Of a stretch of DNA of 54,006 nt, positions 23,287 through 31,528 are shown piece by piece. The notes beneath the pieces are model-generated. The model saw only the letters and a list, made by a program, of their open reading frames with translations. It was not told where the DNA came from and did no database searches. Position numbers and translations under genes: made by a program. This stretch comes from Oscillospiraceae bacterium (GTDB lineage Bacteria > Bacillota > Clostridia > Oscillospirales > Ruminococcaceae): the NCBI GenBank assembly GCA_031282245.1, contig JAITEB010000030.1, positions 1 through 54,006 of the forward strand, read 5' to 3'. How positions within the stretch are numbered: position 1 is the stretch's first letter; each line of letters begins with the position of its first letter.

Positions 23287-25071
23287 ATGCCCAAATTTTC
23301 TTTGATTTATGTTTTCCTTTTTGCTGTTATACTGATTCCTGGCCTTATACAATATTACAGATACAAAAATTCCAGAACTTACACTCTGATTTATCTTTGC
23401 GTTGTCGGCGCTTTGCTGATATTTATCGGAGGCTTCCGGTATGGGGTCGGGTTTGACTATTACTCATACGCGAACATATGGGAAGAAGTTTCAAAAACGC
23501 CTTTCGGCAAGCTTTCCGCAAGAAAGGAGGAAATAGGCTTTCTTATTTGCTTAAAGCTTTTAACTATGTTCGGAATAGGCTTGCAGGGCTTTTACATCTT
23601 TGTGTCGGTCGTCGCGGCGGCAATCGCCATGGTCATGATCGGCAAATACTCGAAAATACCGTTTATAAGCGTATTTTTATTTATCGCTCTGAATTATTTT
23701 TACAACGCCATGAACCTTGTGCGCTACGCCATCGCGGGATTAATTTGCTTTACGGCCTACTCGCTGCTGATGAATTCAAAGCTGGACTATACAAAAGAAA
23801 AGATGCGGGCGGGGGCGTTCTTCAAAAATCTGCTGACAAATTTTTTGCCTTATACGGCAATAATACTCTTGGCGGCAAGTTTCCACAAATCGGCTCTTAT
23901 CATGATCCCCGTTTATTTTATCGCAAAAATACCTTTTAATTACATCTCGCTGTCCGTATACGGCGCGGCCACCCTGGTTTATCTTTTATTCGCAGACCCG
24001 ATTATAAAATTTCTGTCGGAAACGTTTTTCGGAGGATCTTATAATCCGGAAAAAAACACTGTGTATACCAAGCCCGGCGGCATGTATTATATTTTTATAC
24101 CGCTGCTCGTTTTCGCCGCCGCATTATTTGCCTCAAAAGCCCTGATGAAAAAAGACCCGAGAAACATTGTGCTTATTAATCTGAGCTATCTCTCTTTTTT
24201 GGCGTATTTTATCGTTGCGGTAAAAACTTATATTTTCACGCGCCTGGTGTTTTTTATATATATTTTTACTATATTTTTAGTGCCGGAAATGATACGCCTA
24301 CTGGAACCTTCCGGCGAAACCTTTGATAAACTTGCCCAGCTTAAAGAAAAGATGAAGCTTGCCCCAAGTCAGGCCGCAAGGCAGAAAATTTCCCAGGAGT
24401 TCGGCAAAGTGCGCAAAACAATAACCGACGGAAGGACTTTTTCCAATTTTGGGCTTTGGGCCTGCATTGCCTTCTGCATAATGTTTACGTCAACACAGGT
24501 ATACTATGGCTCTCACGGGATTTTTCCCTATGTCTCGGCGATAGACGCGGTAAACGACGCCAACAGGGTCTTTTACAGCAGGGAAGACTATAACAGGACG
24601 CTTATATCCATGCCCAGCATGGCAAGGTATATGTTCGAGCTGAAGGACAAAAACTATATTGTGTTTATCGCCGCCTGCGGGGAAAATTTCGGCGGCCTTC
24701 GGGACTGGACGGTGAAGTCTTTCACCCAGCTTGGACTTAATCCGGATTTGAAGTCCAACATAGGGAAAAATTATCTCGCGATTGTAAGCGGCGGGAAAAA
24801 GCTTTATGAAAGCAACGACGAAGCTTATGTCCAGGATAATTTTATGCTTGGCCAAAACAAGGTGCGGCTGAGCATGATAAGCGGGGGAACGGCCGGCGCC
24901 GCGCGGGCATCTATAGAAATAGACGGCGAAGAGTACGCGCTGAACAAGCATGGGCTGAATTTTGTCGTTTACGACACCGCGCGGGAGGCAGTCGTTGACA
25001 AAGTGAGCTTCAGAACCGACTTATCCTCAAGAGACACAATGTATCCGGAACGGGAAAGCACGCCGGGTTAA
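23287..25071 (+). CDS. EpsG-family polysaccharide membrane protein with C-terminal ILEI-like domain
   Basis: 594 residues. The first 340 hold about ten to twelve membrane helices; GGFRYGVGFDYYSYANIW and NLVRYAIAGLICFTAYSLL follow the EpsG pattern of exopolysaccharide polymerases/ligases. A coiled loop and one more helix (about 390-410) follow. The end (about 445-585) reads YIVFIAACGENFGGL...LGLNPDLKSNIGKNYLAIVSGGKKLYES, then SIEIDGEEYALNKHGLNFVVYD...VSFRTD, resembling the FAM3/ILEI-type domain seen in some bacterial polysaccharide proteins. It should be extracytoplasmic. gtrA follows by 20 nt. EpsG assignment is from pattern; the ILEI call is tentative. Confidence 0.72.
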   Translation: MPKFSLIYVFLFAVILIPGLIQYYRYKNSRTYTLIYLCVVGALLIFIGGFRYGVGFDYYSYANIWEEVSKTPFGKLSARKEEIGFLICLKLLTMFGIGLQGFYIFVSVVAAAIAMVMIGKYSKIPFISVFLFIALNYFYNAMNLVRYAIAGLICFTAYSLLMNSKLDYTKEKMRAGAFFKNLLTNFLPYTAIILLAASFHKSALIMIPVYFIAKIPFNYISLSVYGAATLVYLLFADPIIKFLSETFFGGSYNPEKNTVYTKPGGMYYIFIPLLVFAAALFASKALMKKDPRNIVLINLSYLSFLAYFIVAVKTYIFTRLVFFIYIFTIFLVPEMIRLLEPSGETFDKLAQLKEKMKLAPSQAARQKISQEFGKVRKTITDGRTFSNFGLWACIAFCIMFTSTQVYYGSHGIFPYVSAIDAVNDANRVFYSREDYNRTLISMPSMARYMFELKDKNYIVFIAACGENFGGLRDWTVKSFTQLGLNPDLKSNIGKNYLAIVSGGKKLYESNDEAYVQDNFMLGQNKVRLSMISGGTAGAARASIEIDGEEYALNKHGLNFVVYDTAREAVVDKVSFRTDLSSRDTMYPERESTPG

Positions 25072-25091
25072 GCGGCGGAAAGGCAGATAAA

Positions 25092-25559
25092 ATGCAAAAA
25101 ATAAAAGAGCTGTTTGATAAATATTGGAGCAAATATAAAGAACTGGTTTTTTATCTTGTCTTCGGCGCGCTGACCACTGCCGTGAATATCGCAGGCTTTT
25201 GGAGCTTCGAGCATATTATACGGCAGGTCAATATTGGAGACACAAACTTTGCCCCGGATATAAATACGGCCATAGCCTGGTTTATTTCTGTTTTGTTCGC
25301 CTATATCACAAACAAAATCTGGGTTTTTGAAAGCAAAAATACAGCGCCTGGTTTTCTCTTGAAAGAAATTGCTTCTTTTTTCGGCGCAAGAGCTTTAACC
25401 GGCCTGATGGATCTTGCGATTATGCATGTGTTCGTCACTATTATGGGCTTTAACAGCATGCTGATTAAAATTCTGTCAAATATTCTTGTGATTATCCTGA
25501 ATTATATATTAAGCAAGCTGATTGTTTTCAGAAAAAAGAAAAACAAAGAAAAACAGTGA
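25092..25559 (+). CDS. GtrA-family membrane protein
   Basis: 155 residues with four membrane helices. YLVFGALTTAVNIAGFW and AWFISVLFAYITNKIWVFESK are the GtrA signatures, and the last helix ends ILNYILSKLIVFRKK. GtrA proteins are thought to move or position lipid-linked sugars for cell-surface glycosylation. It forms a two-gene unit with the EpsG-like gene, which supports a surface polysaccharide role. Confidence 0.93.
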   Translation: MQKIKELFDKYWSKYKELVFYLVFGALTTAVNIAGFWSFEHIIRQVNIGDTNFAPDINTAIAWFISVLFAYITNKIWVFESKNTAPGFLLKEIASFFGARALTGLMDLAIMHVFVTIMGFNSMLIKILSNILVIILNYILSKLIVFRKKKNKEKQ

Positions 25560-25560
25560 A

Positions 25561-25597
25561 CGCAAAGCCGGGGATTAGTCGCCGGCTTTGCGTTTTT
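25561..25597 (+). terminator. Terminator of the epsG-like/gtrA unit
   Basis: CGCAAAGCCGG (25561-25571) pairs with CCGGCTTTGCG (25582-25592), then five T. The stem overlaps the stop codon of the convergent ogt gene. Confidence 0.9.
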
Positions 25598-26045
25598 CCA
25601 GGTCAAGCAGCTTTTGTTTAAGTTCCAGCCCCAGTCCATAGCCCACAAGAGAACCGTCCGTCCCTATAACCCTGTGGCAGGGGATGACTATGGGTATCGG
25701 GTTTTTGTTATTGGCTCCGCCGACGGCCCTGAACGCGCCGGGCCTGCCGATATGTTCCGCAAGACGTTTATAGCTCCATGTCTCGCCATAGGGTATCTGC
25801 TGCAGGGCAAACCAGACTTTTTGCCGGAACAGCGTTCCTTGGGGCGAAAGGCTTAAATCAAAGCGTTTTAGCTTTCCGTCCAGATACAAAATAAGCTGTC
25901 TTTCGGCTTCCAGCAGAAGCGGGCTTTCTTTTTGATCAATTTTGTCGCGCATAGCCAAAGTCTCTTCGCCCAGATAAAAATTGCTTATCGCTCCGTTTTC
26001 CTCGGCAAAGGCCGCCCTGCCTATTGGGGAATTAAATATATGCAT
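25575..26045 (-). CDS. ogt: Methylated-DNA--protein-cysteine methyltransferase
   Basis: 156 residues. The active-site block IVIPCHRVIGTDGSLVGYGLGLELKQKLLDLE contains the acceptor Cys in PCHRVI; FRQKVWFALQQIPYGETWSYKRLAEHIGRPGAFRAVGGANNKNP is the DNA-binding helix-turn-helix with the Arg finger. It repairs O6-alkylguanine in a suicide reaction. The ATG at 26045 is 19 nt from AAGGAG, unusually far; no better canonical start is in frame. The longer open frame to 26300 is a shadow of rlmH. Confidence 0.95.
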   Translation of the reverse strand: MHIFNSPIGRAAFAEENGAISNFYLGEETLAMRDKIDQKESPLLLEAERQLILYLDGKLKRFDLSLSPQGTLFRQKVWFALQQIPYGETWSYKRLAEHIGRPGAFRAVGGANNKNPIPIVIPCHRVIGTDGSLVGYGLGLELKQKLLDLEKRKAGD

Positions 26046-26068
26046 GTATTTCGTAAAATTTTCACTCC

Positions 26069-26581
26069 TTATTTTTGAGAAATTTTTGCAGCCCGAATGC
26101 TTGCCTGTTTGTGATACTTGCTGTTCTTCAAAATGCCAAAAGCTCTGTAGATCTGCTCCAGAAGCATGATCCGCGCAAGCTGATGCGGAAAAGTCATTGC
26201 CGAAAACGAAAGCTCTAAATCCGCTTTTTGCTTGACGGCTTCCGCAAGACCATAGGAACTGCCCACCGCAAACTGCGCCCCGAAACCCGATTTCGCGCAT
26301 TCGTCCAAAAATTCCGCAAAACTTTCTGAATTTATCCGCCTGCCTTCTATGCAGAGCGCCACAAGCTTCGTCCTTGGCGCAAGTCTGGCTGAAAGCGCCT
26401 CGCCTTCACGCTCAAGGCAGTTTCCGATTTCTTTCGGCGACGGCTTTTTGCCAAGGCGGGCTTCGGGAAGCTCGCTGATTTTTATATCGCAAAAAACAGA
26501 AAGCCGCTTGATATATTCGCCGCAGGCTTCCCGCCAGTATTGCTCTTTAAGTTTTCCAAAAGCCAGTATTTCAATGCGCAT
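26069..26581 (-). CDS. rlmH: 23S rRNA (pseudouridine1915-N3)-methyltransferase RlmH
   Basis: 170 residues, SPOUT fold. LVALCIEGRRINSESFA, FAVGSSYGLAEAVKQKADLELSFSAMTFPHQLARIMLLEQIYRAF carry the SAM-binding knot. Family members normally end at ...YHK; here YHK is followed by 12 further residues (QASIRAAKISQK). RlmH methylates the pseudouridine in helix 69 of 23S rRNA. It is the middle gene of walJ-rlmH-ogt. Confidence 0.96.
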   Translation of the reverse strand: MRIEILAFGKLKEQYWREACGEYIKRLSVFCDIKISELPEARLGKKPSPKEIGNCLEREGEALSARLAPRTKLVALCIEGRRINSESFAEFLDECAKSGFGAQFAVGSSYGLAEAVKQKADLELSFSAMTFPHQLARIMLLEQIYRAFGILKNSKYHKQASIRAAKISQK

Positions 26582-26609
26582 ATTTTGCCGACGCCTCTCT
26601 ATACAGTTA

Positions 26610-27398
26610 TCAAAACGAATATGCCGCGCTGGGCTTGTACCTGTCCGCCACGCGCAGAAGATAATCCTTGTCGGGAAACAGTCCTTGCTCCCGCAGAGCC
26701 TGAAAAGTCGCCTGATAAGCTATGTCCGGCGAATTGTTCTCTTCGCTCAGGTGCCCCAGGAAAATCCGGGTGGAACCGCCCAGGACAAGCCGCAGAACCA
26801 TCTCGGCGCAGTCCGGGTTGGAAAGATGACCTTTGCGGCCTTTGATGCGCTTTTTTAAGTAATAGGGGTAAGAACCGGAATCCAGCATTTTTATGTCATA
26901 GTTGGACTCAATCAAAACCGCGTCGCAGCCTTTAACGGCAGCTTCAATTTCTTTTGTGATATAGCCTATGTCCGTTGCGACGGCGATTTTTTTTCCGCTG
27001 TATTCTATCCGGTAGCAGACGCTTTCTTTTGCGTCGTGGGGAGTCGGCGCGCTTGTTATCTCCATCCCGGCGACCTCCGTCCCCCCGCTTTGCAGCTCGT
27101 AATACTTTGCGCCCTCACAGAAACAGCCGTGCTCCTCCATGTAGGCGATAGTCCCCGCGCTTGCGAAAAGCGGTATTTTATAGCGCTTTAAAAATACGCT
27201 TACGCCCTGTATGTGGTCCGAATGCTCGTGCGTTATGAAAACGGCTTTAATATTTTCCGGCTTTTGTCCGATGGTCTCAAGGCCGCTTATCAGTTTTTTG
27301 CAGCTTACCCCGATGTCAATCAGAATGCCGCTTGAAGAATCGCCGATAAAAGTGCTGTTGCCGCTGCTGCCGCTGTAAAGCGGGCATATTTTTGCCAT
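26610..27398 (-). CDS. walJ: MBL-fold metallohydrolase WalJ/YycJ
   Basis: 262 residues from ATG at 27398. Metal-binding motif FITHEHSDHIQG (HxHxDH) with later Asp and His (VATDIGYIT, FLGHLSEENNSP) define the YycJ family. MAKICPLYSGSSGNSTFI is the typical N-terminus. YycJ-type enzymes are linked to WalRK-controlled wall metabolism and DNA-repair-like exonuclease activity. It is followed by rlmH, a synteny common in Firmicutes (walJ ... rlmH). No walRK genes are in the window. Confidence 0.92.
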   Translation of the reverse strand: MAKICPLYSGSSGNSTFIGDSSSGILIDIGVSCKKLISGLETIGQKPENIKAVFITHEHSDHIQGVSVFLKRYKIPLFASAGTIAYMEEHGCFCEGAKYYELQSGGTEVAGMEITSAPTPHDAKESVCYRIEYSGKKIAVATDIGYITKEIEAAVKGCDAVLIESNYDIKMLDSGSYPYYLKKRIKGRKGHLSNPDCAEMVLRLVLGGSTRIFLGHLSEENNSPDIAYQATFQALREQGLFPDKDYLLRVADRYKPSAAYSF

Positions 27399-27505
27399 GC
27401 AAGGTCGCCTCTTCCGAAATTTTTTATCATTTGCGCCAGGGGATTGCGCGTACCGCGGCCGGCGCACGCATCATTTTCTATTTTCTAATCAGAAAGTTTA
27501 ACACT

Positions 27506-27572
27506 TTGACAGGTCTTTTTCAATAGCTTTAATAAATAATGCCTTGTATTTACTGCATCTTAATAGTATACT
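27506..27572 (+). promoter_or_regulatory. Tandem promoters of the CPBP gene
   Basis: P1: TTGACA (27506-27511), 17 nt, TTAATA (27529-27534). P2: TTGTAT (27544-27549), 17 nt, TATACT (27567-27572). P2 is closer to the ATG at 27621 and has the better -10. The 27399-27505 stretch shows no gene. Confidence 0.7.
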
Positions 27573-27620
27573 TGAAAAAAATATAGACGCAATCAATATT
27601 GAGAGGAAGCGCTTGCGCAT

Positions 27621-28778
27621 ATGAACCAGTATCCGAACCCAGATCGCCCATATTATCAAGCCCCGCCCGCCGGTTACGTCAGCCAATATCCCGTGTTCCC
27701 CGTCCTGCCCGCGCCGGACACCCCGGAACAGGCGGAGAAGAAAAATGTCAGGAAGCTTTCAGCCGGACACGGCTGCGCTTTTCTGCTGCAACAGGCCTTA
27801 GTCACCACAGTCTTGCTTATTGTCGCAGTGGCTGTTATTGTCGTAATGGCGCTGTCAAGGGGAGTAAATTTCTCCGCCTTGTCAAACCTTTTAGTTTCGG
27901 CCAATTTTGCCGTAATAATTTACGCCGCTTTGGCGCTGCTCACGATTGTTCAAGACACGCTGCCGTTTCTTTTCCTGTTCAAGCGCCAGGGGATAAAGCT
28001 GACCGAGCTTTTTGTCAACGAAAACAGCCGTCTGAAGCCCGCGCTTGAGTTCAAAAATATTTTCACAATGTCGGTCTTCACGCTTGGGATAAATTTTGCG
28101 GGAAGCTTTTTTGGGCTTGGGCTGAAACACTCTTTCAGCTACCTGAACAAGGTTTTCCCCCGGCTTCTGCCCTTCCCGGAAGAAGGCGTAAACGACGACA
28201 TTTTTTCCACGCTTTATAAAAATTCAAATATAACGGCTTTCCTGCTGTCGATTCTTGCCGTGGCGGTCCTTGCTCCCATCCTGGAAGAAGTGATTTTCCG
28301 CGGGCTTATCATGAAGCCGCTCCGGGCGTATGGCGACGGTTTTGCCATAATCTGTTCGTCTGTGCTTTTCGGGCTTGCGCACGGAAATTATTCCCAAACG
28401 CCGTTTGCCTTTGTGATGGGGCTTTTCCTGGGCTTTGTGGCTTGCCAGGCAAACTCGATTATCCCGACAATAATACTTCACGCGGTGAACAATTTTTACG
28501 CTGTCACAAGCGGTTTCCTGGAAAACAGCGGCCATATCCCGGAAACCGCCCGCACAATTATATATTATATCGACCTGGCTTTGCTGGGGGTCTGCCTTGT
28601 TTACGCAATTATCAGGTTCGCCCGGAAAAAGCGCTGGCTTATACTAAACAACGAAATGCAAATTTCCGGCGCGCTTATACCCAAAAATAAATATTCGCTG
28701 TATTTTTCCAGCCCGGTCATGATTATTACGCTCTGTCTTTACGGCGCCTCTTTCGCGCTGTCGCTGGGCGTGGTGTAA
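27621..28778 (+). CDS. CPBP-family intramembrane metalloprotease
   Basis: 385 residues with about eight membrane helices after a Pro/Tyr-rich cytoplasmic N-terminus (1-40). The abortive-infection/CAAX-protease motifs are present: EEVIFRG (222-228), H254 in FGLAHGN, and H287 in IILHAVNN. Such proteins are Rce1-like glutamate intramembrane proteases; bacterial members act in bacteriocin self-immunity or surface-protein processing. AGAGGAAGCG precedes the start. It stands alone with its own promoters and terminator; substrate unknown. Confidence 0.93.
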   Translation: MNQYPNPDRPYYQAPPAGYVSQYPVFPVLPAPDTPEQAEKKNVRKLSAGHGCAFLLQQALVTTVLLIVAVAVIVVMALSRGVNFSALSNLLVSANFAVIIYAALALLTIVQDTLPFLFLFKRQGIKLTELFVNENSRLKPALEFKNIFTMSVFTLGINFAGSFFGLGLKHSFSYLNKVFPRLLPFPEEGVNDDIFSTLYKNSNITAFLLSILAVAVLAPILEEVIFRGLIMKPLRAYGDGFAIICSSVLFGLAHGNYSQTPFAFVMGLFLGFVACQANSIIPTIILHAVNNFYAVTSGFLENSGHIPETARTIIYYIDLALLGVCLVYAIIRFARKKRWLILNNEMQISGALIPKNKYSLYFSSPVMIITLCLYGASFALSLGVV

Positions 28779-28796
28779 AATTTATTGCCGGCAGAT

Positions 28797-28835
28797 AAAA
28801 GCAGGGGCGGACAGTTATTCCCCCTCTGCTTTTTT
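28797..28835. terminator. Bidirectional terminator between CPBP and DUF1015 genes
   Basis: AAAAGCAG-GGG and CCC-CT-CTGCTTTT pair, with A-run and T-run on the two sides. It ends at the stop codon of the convergent DUF1015 gene. Confidence 0.75.
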
Positions 28836-30075
28836 ATATCAAGTGGACGAAAAGCCCGCTCCTGAGCTTCGGTTCGAACCAGGTTGATTTCGGCGGCATA
28901 ATCAGGCCGCTGTCCGCAATTGACATAAGCTCTTCTATTGAGGTCGGATACATAGAAAAAGCGGCGGAATATCCGCCGGAATTCACCAGCCGCTCCAGCT
29001 CGCCCGGGCCGCGTATGCCGCCGATAAAATCAATGCGGCTGTCCTGGCGCACATCGCCTATGCCGAGAATCGGGGATAATATATATTTTTGCAAAACAGA
29101 GACGTCAAGCCTGTCAACCGCGTTGCCACCAGGCGTCAGGTTCTTTCGCGGCGTGAGTTTATACCACTGCCGGGACAGATAAAGCCCGAACGTCCCTTTT
29201 TCCTCCGGCGCAAAGGGGCCTTTGACCGGAGCAGCGTCAAAGCGGGCTGAAGCTCTGTCCAGAAAATCTTGATCGGACAGGCCGTTCAAATCCCGCACAA
29301 CCCGATTATATGGCAGTATAGCAAGCTGTTCCGCCGGAAAAATCACGGACAGATAATAATTAAATTCCTCAGCGCCGTTATAGTTCGGGTTTTCGCGCCG
29401 TCTGCGCAAAGCGGCCTTTACAGCCGAAGCGTTGCGGTGGTGGCCGTCGGCGATATACAAGGCGGGAACTTTTTCAAAACCCGCAATAATTCCGGACATC
29501 GCGCTTTCTTCGCCGATAATCCAGACAGTGTGAGAAACCCCGTCGTCCGCTGTGAAATCATAAACCGGGGAGTGCGCGGATTTCCAGCCTTCTATAAGGG
29601 CGTTTATATCATCGCGTCCCCGATAGGCCAGAAAAATCGGCCCAGTCTGCGCCTCGCAAGCCTCAACATGAAGTATCCTGTCACGCTCCTTGCGTTCAAG
29701 GGTAAGCTCATGCTTTTTAATCCGGTTTTCCAGGTATTCGTCAACAGAAGCGCAGGCCACAAGCCCGGTTTGCTCCCGGCCGCCCATGGTCAGGCGGTAT
29801 ATATAAAGCGCGGGCGCTTTATCCTGCTCCAGTATATGGTTTTCTATCAGGCTGCGCAGGTTTTCGCCCGCTTTTTTATAAACCGCTGGGTCGTAAGGGT
29901 CTGTGTTTTCGTCCAGGTCTATCTCGGCTTTGTCAACGCGCAGGAAAGAATAGGGCTTGTCCCCGGCTATTTGCCGCGCTTCCCCGCTGTTCATCACGTC
30001 ATAGGGCAGGGCGGCCACCTGGTCGGCGTATCCCGCCGCCGGGCGCAAAGCGCAAAAGGCTTTTATCTCCGACAT
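28834..30075 (-). CDS. DUF1015 family protein, serine-operon partner
   Basis: 413 residues, full length. It begins IKAFCALRPAAGYADQVAALPYDVMN, and carries PALYIADGHHRNASA, a DGHHR motif resembling the ParB/sulfiredoxin-like fold. PILGIGDVRQDSRIDFIGGIRG and SMYPTSIEELMSIADSGLIMPPKSTWFEPKLRSGLFVHLI are conserved family blocks. DUF1015 genes are commonly next to serC-serA; a link to serine metabolism is inferred. A 215-bp repeat element separates it from serA, so cotranscription needs readthrough. Confidence 0.9.
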   Translation of the reverse strand: MSEIKAFCALRPAAGYADQVAALPYDVMNSGEARQIAGDKPYSFLRVDKAEIDLDENTDPYDPAVYKKAGENLRSLIENHILEQDKAPALYIYRLTMGGREQTGLVACASVDEYLENRIKKHELTLERKERDRILHVEACEAQTGPIFLAYRGRDDINALIEGWKSAHSPVYDFTADDGVSHTVWIIGEESAMSGIIAGFEKVPALYIADGHHRNASAVKAALRRRRENPNYNGAEEFNYYLSVIFPAEQLAILPYNRVVRDLNGLSDQDFLDRASARFDAAPVKGPFAPEEKGTFGLYLSRQWYKLTPRKNLTPGGNAVDRLDVSVLQKYILSPILGIGDVRQDSRIDFIGGIRGPGELERLVNSGGYSAAFSMYPTSIEELMSIADSGLIMPPKSTWFEPKLRSGLFVHLI

Positions 30076-30134
30076 TTGTTCACCTGATTTCTCTGTAATG
30101 TAAAACTAAAAACTTGTATATGGAATCCTGCGAG

Positions 30135-30349
30135 TGCGAACCACCCCGCCCTTTGGGCACCCCTCCACAGAGGGGAATTGTCGCACTGTATGCTATGCAA
30201 AACCTGTACCCCATGCAGAGAATTTTGTTCTTACCAGATTTGGGGCATAACATGAAGTTGAATAATTGCATGGGGTAAATTCTTTGAACGATGTGCCGAG
30301 CGACAATTCCCCTCTGTGGAGGGGTGCCCAAAGGGCGGGGTGGTTCGCA
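30135..30349. mobile_element. MITE-like inverted-repeat element, copy A
   Basis: A 215-bp non-coding element. The terminal arms (30135-30184 and 30300-30349) are 50-bp exact reverse complements. Each arm contains two small hairpins: GCCC-TTT-GGGC and CCCCTC-CACA-GAGGGG. The 115-bp centre has an inner inverted pair, TACCCCATGCA and TGCATGGGGTA. It is the reverse complement of copy B with three substitutions in the centre. It lies between serA and DUF1015, 21 nt after the serA stop. No target duplication or transposase is seen. Confidence 0.93.
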
Positions 30350-30370
30350 TAAGCAGAAGTTCCCCTATGC

Positions 30371-31528
30371 TTACATCACGCGCACATTCACAACCTCCGT
30401 CATAGCGCGGAGCTTTTCGGGAAGCTCCGCCGGGCAGTCCCCGTCTATTTCAATCAAGGTATAGCCGATAGGCCCTTTGCTCTGGTTGGCCATGTTGTCG
30501 ACGTTAATGCCAAAAGAAGCGATTGTGTCAAGTATAGTTGAAATCTGCTTCGGGATATTCTTATGCGTCACGGCAAAGCGCGTCCTGCCCGTGCGGGCAA
30601 GCGTGCAGTCCGGGTAATTGACGGAATTGACAATATTGCCAAGCTCAAGATAATTTTTGATTTCCTCCGACGCCATTCTTGCGCAGTTATCTTCGGATTC
30701 CTCTGTGGAAGCTCCAAGGTGCGGCAGTGCGATAACGCCTTTCACATTGAAAAGCTTTTCCGACGGGAAATCGGTGACATAGCAGGAAACTTTGCAGCTG
30801 TGGAGCGCGTCCAGCATGGCGGCGTCGTTGACCAGCTCGCCGCGGGCAAAATTCAGGATTTTCACGCCGTCTTTCAGTTTCGCAAGATATTTTTTGTCAA
30901 CAGTGTCTTTTGTTTCGTTTGTGCAGGGCACATGTATAGTGATATAGTCGCAGTCAGCCAGATCGTCCTTTGAGTCGACCTTGCGGACAGACGGATGCAG
31001 GCTCCAGGCCGAGCCTATAGAGATATACGGATCGACGCCGACAACGTCCATGCCCATACTGTACGCGGCGTTTGCCACAAGCACGCCGATCGCTCCAAGG
31101 CCGATTACGCCCAGTTTTTTGCCCATTACTTCATAGCCGACAAACTGTCCTTTGCCGCTCTCGACGGTTTTGGGGAGGTTTGCGTCGCCCTTAAGGGTTT
31201 TCACCCACTCGATTCCGCCGACAATGTCGCGGGAGGCCAGCAGAAGCCCCGCGATAACAAGCTCTTTGACGGCGTTGGCGTTGCCGCCGGGCGTGTTGAA
31301 GACAACTATGCCTTTTTCCGTGCATTTTTCTATCGGGATGTTGTTTGTGCCCGCTCCCGCGCGGCCTACCGCCTTTAGCGCAGGAGGAAACTCCATGCCG
31401 TGCATGCTGCAGCTCCTGAGCAGCATTGCGTCCGGGTTCTCCGTGTCGTCCGAAACGGTATACTTTTCCGCGTCAAACAGGTTCAGCCCAACCGGAGAAA
31501 TTTTGTTCAACGTTTTGATATAATACAT
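30371..31528 (-). CDS. serA: D-3-phosphoglycerate dehydrogenase
   Basis: 385 residues from ATG at 31528, which overlaps the serC stop (TGATG) with GGAGGC upstream. NAD-binding GKKLGVIGLGAIGVLVA, catalytic region NFARGELVNDAAMLDAL and LPHLGASTEESEDNC, and a C-terminal ACT domain (TILDTIASFGINVDNMANQSKGPIGYTLIEID) for serine feedback. It oxidises 3-phosphoglycerate to 3-phosphohydroxypyruvate, the first step of serine synthesis. It works with serC just upstream. Confidence 0.97.
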   Translation of the reverse strand: MYYIKTLNKISPVGLNLFDAEKYTVSDDTENPDAMLLRSCSMHGMEFPPALKAVGRAGAGTNNIPIEKCTEKGIVVFNTPGGNANAVKELVIAGLLLASRDIVGGIEWVKTLKGDANLPKTVESGKGQFVGYEVMGKKLGVIGLGAIGVLVANAAYSMGMDVVGVDPYISIGSAWSLHPSVRKVDSKDDLADCDYITIHVPCTNETKDTVDKKYLAKLKDGVKILNFARGELVNDAAMLDALHSCKVSCYVTDFPSEKLFNVKGVIALPHLGASTEESEDNCARMASEEIKNYLELGNIVNSVNYPDCTLARTGRTRFAVTHKNIPKQISTILDTIASFGINVDNMANQSKGPIGYTLIEIDGDCPAELPEKLRAMTEVVNVRVM

